Positions 27,401 through 38,000 of a DNA stretch of 64,000 nucleotides are shown here, in pieces. Source of the DNA: Taeniopygia guttata (lineage: Eukaryota; Chordata; Aves; Passeriformes; Estrildidae); NCBI RefSeq assembly GCF_048771995.1, contig NC_133026.1, forward strand, positions 92,088,501-92,152,500, given 5' to 3'. The number at the start of each line of letters is the position of its first letter. Position 1 is the stretch's first letter. The translations under genes and the position numbers were made by a program. The notes under the pieces were generated by a model. The model was not told the DNA's origin and ran no database searches. It saw nothing but the letters and a program-made list of their open reading frames with translations.

Positions 27401-30400
27401 ACAAATCTAGTTTCACATTCTTGGTTAGTACTAGTGTCTTCAGCTTGACAAAGTTCAAATTTTTTTAGCTGAAACATGAGGGTTTTTTTAATAAATTAGA
27501 AAATAACTAAATTTTCCATGGAATAGGTATACTGGAATGAGTCCAAACAGACTCACAAAATAAGCAAAAGACAGCATAAATCCTGCGATACTTGCTAATT
27601 GATTTCAAATCAAAATATTTGCATTCAGTAAAACACTCAAGCCTCCTCTAACATCTTTGCTGGGACACAGGCTGAAGCCATACACTGAGACTTCAGCACA
27701 TGATGTGCAGCCCAGGGATGGACTTCTATGATTGCTGGCTCAAAGTGTTTGAGTTATGGTTTCTGAACAGGCTCTTGCCTCAATAGCCTGAGCTTTAATG
27801 GGAAATCAATGTTCAGAAAACCTGCAGGTCCAGGAAGAGATTGAGAAGAAATTCCCTTAATAAAATACAATGGCTTTGTTTAGCTGGGAGAAGCACATGT
27901 GCAAAGCCAAGGCGAGGCAGTGCTTGTGGGGCTCACTGGATGTCTCAGGTCACCAAGACAACTGAGGTCATGGGACAAGGCTAGGGGGAAGCAGGACATT
28001 GAGGGTAACAACAAACCATCCTCCCTCTGGCAGGGCCCCTGAGACCACGCCAGAAGGCACAAGTCCTTACACTCACTATGAACAACCCAGAAATGCCATT
28101 TGTCACTCACACAAAAAGACAGCAAATTGATAAAGCCTATGGAAGGGCTCCCATTGACCTCAGTGAGCTGTAGGTCAAGCCCAAAGAGATTTGTTAGAAT
28201 AACTTACTTTGAGTTCACCAGCTGAAATAAATCCACTGCTGTCAGCATCGTAACTGCGCCAGATCTGAATGGGGATAGATTGATGTGAGCACATAAATAT
28301 TGCAGTTACTCATCTGCTCGGTGATAGATTGTAAAGATTCAAAGCAGAACTTCCATAATGAGCCAGTTGTTGCATTAGCCCACATTTAATTAATTTTAGA
28401 TTAAATAAAATAAACTTTTCACACAATAGCTCTTACTCACACTTGGATGCTGTACATGCTACATGCTGCTATCACATGTTTAATGCAGACACATTGTCTA
28501 TAAAAGGAAGACAATACTAAGAAACTGTTTGCATTTCTTACCTTATTTGTACATGCAGTTTCTTTTATTGCTCTGAGTCAAGGCCATATACAATGGGCCA
28601 CTGATCTGCAGAAAGCCCCAGCTTGTATGTGAAATACAAGTAACCACATGAGGTCTTGGAAAAACTGAAATTCCCCATTGGGATACTCAGGGGCAGAGAT
28701 CAGAGGAAGATTGGGCAAAGTTCTATGGGCTTGTTGATCCAATATATGGAGGTTTCCTCTCCATGCCCTAACAGTCTAATGTTTCAGGATAAAATGGTGC
28801 TTAAATGGTGCTCTGCTTCTTGGTCTATACTGTACTGCAGGTGAAGAGCTGTAGGGGTGAATTGATGAGTGGGGACATTTTGTCTATAATGGCATGACTG
28901 ATAGGTGGCTGACAGTGTTTATGAAATGTAATGACTTCTCTCTCTGGGTACCCTTGGTCCAGTCCTAGATACCACACCTCTGTTTTTCTGGTGTAAATAA
29001 TGTAAAACCGTCTCTACCTGAACAGGTCAGAATGTGTTTTTCTTTCACAATACCCATCTATTTCCCAAGCTGTGTTTTACAGAGGACAGAAGGGTTGATG
29101 TTGAAGAAGCAGATGCTGTGTAAGGGGGAGGAGGCAGTGTGGAGATACAGACCCTCATGAATTCCACGCTGTTGTCCAAGGGAGTTTCCCGTCGGAAAAG
29201 CAGTAGGAAGTTCTCATCATCCGGCAAGATCATATTTGCAAGCTGGATAAAAAATATTAAAAAAAATCCCCACAACAAAAACCAAACCCACACCATGGAA
29301 GTAAAGAAAGGAAAAAACATGGGTAGGTATTGACCCAGTATGTGAAATATAGATTTGGCATGTTTCTCCCTTGGAAATAAACTCCAGACCAGAGGATCTG
29401 GCCAATGTAATACTCCATGAGCCACCTCCTCTGCACCCAGGCTCTCTCTTCCAGATCTCCCAAGTCTGCTACAGGTCTTAATCACAAAATGGTTCGGGTT
29501 AGAAGGGTCATCCAATCCAACTTCCCTGCAATGGGCAGGCACATCTTCAACTAGATCAGGTTGGTCAGATTGTTTCCAGGGATGGGGCATCAACCAGCTC
29601 CCTGGGCAACCTCTTCCAGTACTTTACCACCCTCATTTAAAAAAAGTCTTCCTTAATCTACCCCCTTTCAGTTTAAAACCATGACCTCTTGTCCTAGTCC
29701 TACAGACCCTACAAAAAGTCTGTTCTAATTCTCCATCCTTCTATAAGAGAAATCCTGGGCTGGGGTTGGGCAGAGATACCTCCTGGATTTGTAAGCGTCC
29801 GTCTGTGGTGACATCGTAGACAGACATGAATTGCTCCTTCATTCTCTGAACTTCTTCTTCTGTGATGGTGCTCTGCCATGGGGAAAACAACAAGTGCATG
29901 AAAATTGCTGGCAGCACTAGAAGACCCTCCTGGAAGAAATCTCTCCTCACTCACAGATAATCACCCAGTGTTGGGGGTAATGCTTTTAAAAGCCCACAGA
30001 CCCACTGTTGTGGATGAATTTTTGGAAATAAGTCCTATGCATATCCTTGCAGATACTAAGCTTTCAGTTGGAAGATCAGTGTTTGGGAACCCAAAAAATA
30101 TTTCAGTGACACCTGCTTCTTTACCCAACTGTTCTCATTATATCACTGGGTTTGGTTTTGCTCAAGTGCGTGTTACAGCAGTTTCCAGCCTGGCTGTTTT
30201 CAGCTTGTGCTTTTCAGGAAGATATCCTTATCCTTGAATGGCATCTCTGCAGTTCATTAGATCATCAGCCTTGAAAGGTGTCAGTGGAGCTAGATTGTTG
30301 CTTATTATTGCCTGTCAGCTGTTTCAAGACCTGGCACCAAGCCCTGTCAGTGTTTCTGGGTTAATAGCACAGAATTTCAAGCAATTGACATTCTCCTTGT

Positions 30401-31968
30401 ATCTGCTCAACCCCATAATCGATTTATACATAGTGAGGAGTTCTCCAGACTTCTCAGGTTATATGTCTTGACAGGGATCGCTGTGACAGGTGAAACACAA
30501 CACTTAGGTTCATTAGGCATGGTTTCTTTAGCAGAAACCATGAGGGTACCCACTCTGACTGGACTACACAAAATACAATTTCCTCACGATGCGAAAAGGC
30601 ATCTGGTCATATGATCTTAGGGGCTGGGCTGGGAAGCTCACCTAGTTAATCCTTCCCAAGCAATTAAGTCCCATGTTACCCTCAGCACCCACACTGAGCA
30701 AGTCCTGGCTTCTCTCCCAATTATGTGGGAGTTGGCCCTCTCTGGGAAGGGAGGGAAGAAAGGGAAAAGGATAACCCACTGGATTGTGGCATACCTTTGT
30801 TGAAATTTCTACAAGACACTAAATTAGTTTCTTCCCAATCCCTGAATAATGTCCTGCAAAGTTTTTATCATCTCGATAACCAGGTGGATGTGGGACTACA
30901 GCTATTCCTTCCTGGGTCTTCTAACCCAGTTTCTCATTCTTTCCAGCTGCTATTGAAGCTCCATTATGTTGTACTCTCCCTTTTTTTATCACTGTGACAC
31001 AAGACCATGAGTGACTTTCTCAAATTTACCCAGTGCATACCTTCACACATTGCAACTCTTGCTGTGTAACAACAAGGGTGGCAGCTCCCAGTTTAGGGAT
31101 AAATCACCAAACAGTGATCCCACTGGGATGCACCCAAGGTGGCAGGCCCCAGGAGGAGTGACTGAAGGGGTCCCAAGGCATGGTTGCAGGATCCTCCTTT
31201 CCCATGGTGGTGTCCAGAAAGTCCTGTGGGCTTGGGTGTTGGGGGCACAGCACATCACTGAACACACACTTTCGTTTTCCTTCCCCTTGGCATTGTAGCT
31301 CACCCCCATGCTATTTTAATTGCCTTCTGACAGCACCTTGACCCTTTGAGACACCTCCCAGAAGTTAGGCAAGCCTATCAGTTGCCAACTTCAATAAGCT
31401 TGCAAAATACTCTTAAATTATCCTCCCTCAGCCCAGTAGGATGAGTTATTTCCAAAATGATAATCACAGCCAATATTTGAAACGTGTACTGTGCATTTCA
31501 AACTAAACACTTGTTAAAATGCTTATTGCTCAACTTGGTGTCAGCTATTAACCACCACTTCACTGAGCTGTCTGTGGCAGGGACACTCTTACCTGCATAA
31601 AAATAGGACAGCCTCCTTCTTTTTATATTCTGATTTATACTATGGGATACATCAAGTAAATGCCTGGAATATTTACAATATTTACACAGCTCCAAAAGCT
31701 TTTAGTCCAAGGGGTTACACTACAGTGGATTTTTCAATCTGGACAATCTTTTTATCTTCATAAATATTCTATTTATGAAACACAACTGGTAATAGTTCTA
31801 CCAAAAGCTCAGCCTTTACTCACAAAGAATAAAATAATAAAGCACAAACTGGCTTTCCCAAGATGGATGCTCAAGATAAAATTATTCCAATATTAAAAAA
31901 TTTTACACTAAGAACAATACACCTTTTGTTATGACCATTAATTTTCAAAGGGAACCTTTCTCTTTACC

Positions 31969-32004
<36 letters not shown>

Positions 32005-35000
32005 AGACTGAAAAAACCCCGACAGATCAAATAAGATATTCCAAAAAGAAACTAAGGCTCGGAGATCAGGTTTTCAAGATTGACCTACTGGTGGTGCAAA
32101 CAAGTAGCTTGCTCTATTTTCCTTTCTATTCCAAAAACATTTAAAAGGCTGGAAAACCCCCATAATGTACCTGATCTGTTCCCCTTGTCCAAGCAAGGGC
32201 ATGATCTGAAGACTCACCTCACCCCACCAGCAAGGAGGCTGGGGCTGCACAAAAAGTTGCAAGGGCACACAGCCAAGACAGCTGACCCAAAAGATATACC
32301 ATACCATATGGTATGGTGCTCAACATATAAAGCTGGGGGAAGAAGGAGAAAAAAAAAGATGTTTGGAGTGTGGTGTTTGTCTTCTGAAGTCAGCATGATG
32401 GAAATTTGCTTTCCTGACCATGGCTGTACAGCTGCCTGCCCGTGGGAATTGGTGAATGAAATCTTTATTTTGCCCTGGCTTGTGCCCTTGGGTTTTGCTT
32501 TATCAATTAAAACATCTTTATCTCAACTCATGAGTTTTCTCACTTTTCTGATTCCCTCTCCCATTTCACTGAGGAGTAAGTGAGTGAGTGAGTGGCTGTG
32601 TGGGGCTGCCTGCTGTGTTGAATCATGATGTAACAAATAGCAGCATACAAAAATGTGCCTCTTGTCTCATCTCATAAGATGGAACAGGAGGAAGCAGCTT
32701 TGCAGCAAGTAAAAGTCTGTAGCTGAGCACATCTTTATCAGAAAATGCAGTCTTAATTATGTTGCCTGCCTCAAGCAACAGATCCTCAACCAGTTTCAAA
32801 CGTTTGCAAAGCTTTGCCTTTTGTGAGGGTTTAAGTGAATGCGATTGCATCCTTTCCAGTCTCTCTGTACAGAGAAGCCTTTATTGTAATTCCATTTTCC
32901 CTGGTACATGCACCTCCCTGAGTTTGTGGATGATGTGTGGTTTCCAAGGGCTGCTCTCACTGCAGCCAGGAAAGAAATCTTTACTACTTACCATGAGAAG
33001 GCCAGATAATTTTTATTCTCATAACAGAACACAGTTTAAAATATTGCCATGACTTTGTTCACATATTTTTCAGGGTTAACAAGTAAATTTCTTCCGACAG
33101 ATGTTCTTCCACAGAGTTTTACAGAGAAAAGCTTCTGTGCTTCAAGTTGCCATAACAAATGAATTTTCTGCTTTCTGCTTTCTCCTTTCCATGTCCAGTC
33201 TCTGTCTTCCCTTTTGTGAAAACCCTTTAGAAGTATTTGTAGCATCACAAAGATAATCTGGTTTTTAATAGTGTTTGTAATCACAGAAAGGGCATGATCA
33301 CATATTTTTAAAATTTCTGCAGCATTTTATTTTTTTGTCATGGCTGGTTATGATTGTTAGAAGCCTGTTTGTAATCTGTCTTCTTTGTTAATTCATTCCT
33401 TTTATATTGTTGCACTCTTTGCCTCATGCTGACTAATTAAATTTTTGTTCCTTAAGGGATTCATGTACTTGGCAGAATTTTGCCTTGATGAAAACACAAC
33501 TGTGAGTCACTTGGTTTGGAGGGCAAAAAGTGAATGTATGGAGCACTTCAGAGCCTTTCCTACTTGATGAAATGGGATGTCTCATTTAATTCTTGCTGGT
33601 CAAGAAAATCCTGTAATAAACTGATTTATTTTTCCTTCTTGACATGATTTTAGAAGCAAGCTGCTATATTGGTTAGGGTATAAAAAAAGATGAAACTTCA
33701 TTTAAGTGACTGTGATACCCTGTTTCTTGGAAAAAACCTAGAGAATTTTCTGAAAATGCTGGCTTGAACACATGTCTTCTTAGTGTTTCAGCCAAATATG
33801 ATTAAAAGGCCAAGGGTCCCATAGATATAGAGTTCCTACAAGATCTATGAAAATAAATTGTGTCTGCCAAGGAGGAGAGTTGGAGAAGAAAATCAACAAC
33901 TATCATGCCAAAAGCTATACAGTACAGATATGAGGCCAGCAAGGACCAGATGAGCGACACCAAAGTGTACAAGTGTACACTTTGACTTTAGAAGAAGAAC
34001 CTTTCATTTTTGGGCCAAACATTTCTTCACCGTAAAAACTAATCTCATTAATGACTTTGTTATCCCCACGCAATTGTAGGTTGAATTGCCTGCATAACTG
34101 TGGGCTTTCACCCTACCTCTCCAGGGCCAATTTCTCCTTTGGGCCAGTCTTTCTCACTTCAGCTCTGTCACTTGAGAATTTGGCCCTGTATTTTGGTTAG
34201 GATTTTTGGTCAGGATTTTTGGTCAGGATTTACTGTATCCTGCATGCGACAACAGATGAGCACTTACCCTGTCATCCTGCATTGTGTTTTTGGTTTCTTT
34301 TTTAACTCTCATCAGCACAAATGTGGGAAAGCTTTTTTATCCCTGGTAGACACCAGTATCCAACACAGGCTACTCCAGTCTTCCCTGTGCCATCGTGGTT
34401 TTGTGGTTAGGTTTTGGACAGGTTCTCTGTTCTGTCCTCTCTGATAGGCTGAAATTCGTTTGACATGTATTTGAGTGATAAAAACATATTGTGTTGTTTT
34501 TACCATGGTTATGCTGAGTTTGCATTAAGAAATACCTCAAGGCACTTCCATACCTTAATGTGGAGGAACAGGATTAGGAACTGTCCAGGGTAATCAAGGC
34601 TGATGAAAGCCACACCTAAAGAAAGATTTGGCAATAATCTATTGCAATAATCTATTTGGCAATTATCAGAATGATAGAATGGTTTGGGTTGAAAGGAACC
34701 TCAAAGATCACCCAGTTACAGCGTCTTCCCCTAGACCAGGCTGTTCAAAGCTCCATCCAACCTGAACACTTCCAGGAATGGGGCATCCACAGCTTCTTTG
34801 GGCAACCTGTTCCAGGGCCTCTCCTGATAGGATAGGAATGAAATTCTTTCCTGATAGGAAAGAACTCCATCCTAATATTTAAAGAGGCAGGATTGCCTGG
34901 GGGTTAGAATTCTGAAATATTCTGAAAGTGGATGCAAGCTGATTGCTTTCTGCTGGGGATCTTCTTGCTGCTCAGCTGCTGGTCACCATTGACCTTAGGT

Positions 35001-38000
35001 CTCTTGGGGTGGTAAAGTACATGGGAAGTCTGCCTTGCATGGCTTTGAGGCTGGCTGATACTTTGGCCATTAAACTTTGTTTAACTAGCTGTTGCATTCC
35101 AGGCCATGCTAACTTATACACATTATTTAGACAGACTGTGCAGTGTGCAAGGCAAGGATGAAGTGCAAGAGCAGCTGGAGGACGATCCTACTAGTAAAAA
35201 TCCTAGAAGTAAAAAGCCAAAACAAATCCTTAATGGATGCTCAGAGTGATCTCTAGACGATTAACTTCAGTCCCTTCCAGTCATAAATATCCATGTGGTT
35301 TTCAGGCAAGAGGGATTTAAACAAGGCTAATACCTGTCTTGTCTGATCAAATCTATACTTCAACAATTGTTGTGGTCTTCTTCACACTTACAGTTAGGTG
35401 AAGGCAACCATCCTTTATTTGGAAGTTTTCTATCTGAGTATAATTTAGGCAAAGTGAAATACATTTCTGAGAAAGCCCAATGGCAATGTGCATTTCTCTC
35501 CATATCCACCCAGATATCATTAGTTTTATGGAAACTTTCAGTAATCCAACCCAAAAATTTATAGCCATTCCTCTAGAAAACTCTTATCTAATTATTATGA
35601 GAATATATAGAGAGCTTTATTAAAACCATAGAAAAGAGCAAGCAAGGAAGATCCTTGGTACAGAAAGATCTTGGTGCAGAAAGAAATATGTACAGGAATG
35701 TAAGACAGAAATGCAGGCGCTATAGTTCCTGTTCTAATAAAATTATTTATTTGACACTGAAAGAAACTGTCCTTTCCACTAGGGTTTCACCTCAGTATAA
35801 AAACTTTTAGACAATGCATGGATAGAGGTGCCATAATGTAGGAGAAAGAGGTTTATGAAAGAGCAGAAGAGAGCTCAGGCAGCTCATGGCAGCCATGCAG
35901 CAGCAGCTTGGAAGCTGGAGGCTCAAATGATTAGAGAGAAGTCACAACAGTGATAAGAGAATCAAGTGGATAATGCCAGCAGCTAGAAGATGTAATGCTA
36001 GCATGAGGATGAATTACACACACCTGGAAACTGAAGGGATTTTCTTAGGAATAGAATAGAATAGAATAGAATAGAATAGAATAGAATAGAATAGAATAGA
36101 ATAGAATAGAATAGAATAGAATAGAATAGAATAGGAATATTCCAGCTGGAAGGGACCTACAAAACATCTATTCCAATTGTCTGACCACTTTGGAGCTGGA
36201 CAAAAGTTAAACTGTGTTGTTGAGTGCATTGTCCAAATGCCTCCAGCAATCACCCATTTCTGGAGGAGAAGGGACAGGGAACAGCATCTGGGATTTGGTT
36301 GGTTTACTACAGGTCTACTACCTTTGCTGCTAAGTTTTCCCTTTCCCCCACAATTGTTGATGGTTCAATAAGACAATTAACTGGCCTCCATCACTGGATG
36401 ATATTTCAAGTTTCTTTCCTCTCTCAGAGTTGTCAGGAAGAGCTGTGTCTCTCAGCTTCCCAACAGGCTCATTTTTGCATTGTTTTCCCAGCTGCTCCCA
36501 TCCCCAGGCATTTAGTGTCAGCTGGGCTGCTGCAGAGTAACTGGGAAGAAAAACAGAGCTGAAGGACCACAGTGGTCATTAAGAAAAATAACAGCTTAGA
36601 GAATGCAGGCTGAAAAAATATAATTATGAAGCCATTCTCTTGTTCAAGCAGAGACAACTTCTAGTGCTGATAACATTATTTATCACTGATGTAGCTCTTC
36701 AGACATAGTCACTAATTAATCCTTGTGACACATCTGTAAGTTGTGCCAGTGTATTGCTGTCTCTCCCTTTTACTGTGCAAGGAAACTATGACATTAAGAA
36801 CCCAAAAGAGTAAAGGTCAAGATGAGTGGTACAGCAGAGAGATGCTCAGTCCCAGTTCACTGCTTTTATCACAGAGGACACTTTCTGTAGGATGGTAAAA
36901 CAATGCAGAAGGGACCCTTTACCCCTCCTGCCATAATCACAAACCTGTACAATATAAATCATGCGAAAAAGAGAAAAATGGCTCAGTGTTATTAGACAAA
37001 TTCATTGTACAAAGGTAGTTAAGACCTTTGTCTAACTTGGTGCTCAAGTGACCCCCATACCGAGAGGAGTGGGCAGAGGACTGCTCTAAGCCTCCCAGGA
37101 CAAAGCTCCCCTTGGATTTTTCTGCCATGAAGACAGCCTGCTCTGCTTGCAGCCTGCCATGTAATTTTATCATTAATATTACCAGAGTGGAAATACTGCC
37201 AAAAATAGGCAAGAAGACTACAGGGGAAAAAACGAAAAGCACTTGAGAGCATGTCTGAGCACTCTGAAAGTTAGTGAGCATGGTCCGTCAGAATTAGCCT
37301 ATTTATTCTATTTAATAGGAGGAGAGGGAGTTGGTTCTTTCTCCATTCAATTTGTGTTAAACTATCTCTTTTAATGGCAAAACTTCGATAGCAGAAGCAA
37401 AGGAGATGCAAACTGGATCAGGGTGCTGAGTTAAGCTAGAATCATCCAAGCAGGGACTTCTAAGAAGTAAAAACCTATGACTGATTTCTTAAAGCAGGAA
37501 GTTCATTGCTAGAACGCCCTCATTTTGCAAGTTCTGCGTGCTGATAAATGACACAATGTAATGGAGTTCACACTGGTATCAGCAAGACCACAAAAACTGC
37601 TGTAACACACCAGGTTTGTTACTCAACTGGTGTGATGCTGTCCCAGGACCTCATGTGAGGGATGCACAAGGGCAGCTATGGGCTAGAGTGGAGCTTGGAG
37701 TTTCTCTTGACCCAGATCCTTAGGAAGTTGCTTTTAGCATGAGATCACTGATTATCCCTGGATTTTATCACCATCAGCTTGCTCCAGAGAACCCCACTAC
37801 AGCACTGAGCTCTGCAACTTCATTTTAAGCATCTCCTTCAACATCTCACATTTGCTGTCACTGAGTTTGTTTGAGCATGCTTTTTGTTGCTGTTTCAATA
37901 CCCCAAGACTAGCAGCTCCCAATTTAATCTTTTGTTCCTGGGTAAACAATCACAAACTTTCTGATTTCTCTTTAAATTGGCTTTTCTGTGTCCCCAGATA

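Noticed and set aside
30518-30542. 10-bp hairpin CATGGTTTCT/AGAAACCATG
   Set aside because: Stems of 10 bp with short loops are expected about once by chance in 64 kb; similar ones at 33,960-33,984 and 54,535-54,557 were set aside for the same reason.
32298-32317. 20-bp perfect palindrome ACCATACCATATGGTATGGT
   Set aside because: It is a known-looking palindromic motif of the LTR promoter region, not an independent structure.
32080-32583. 167-codon plus-strand open frame
   Set aside because: It lies largely within the solo LTR and has no recognisable product.
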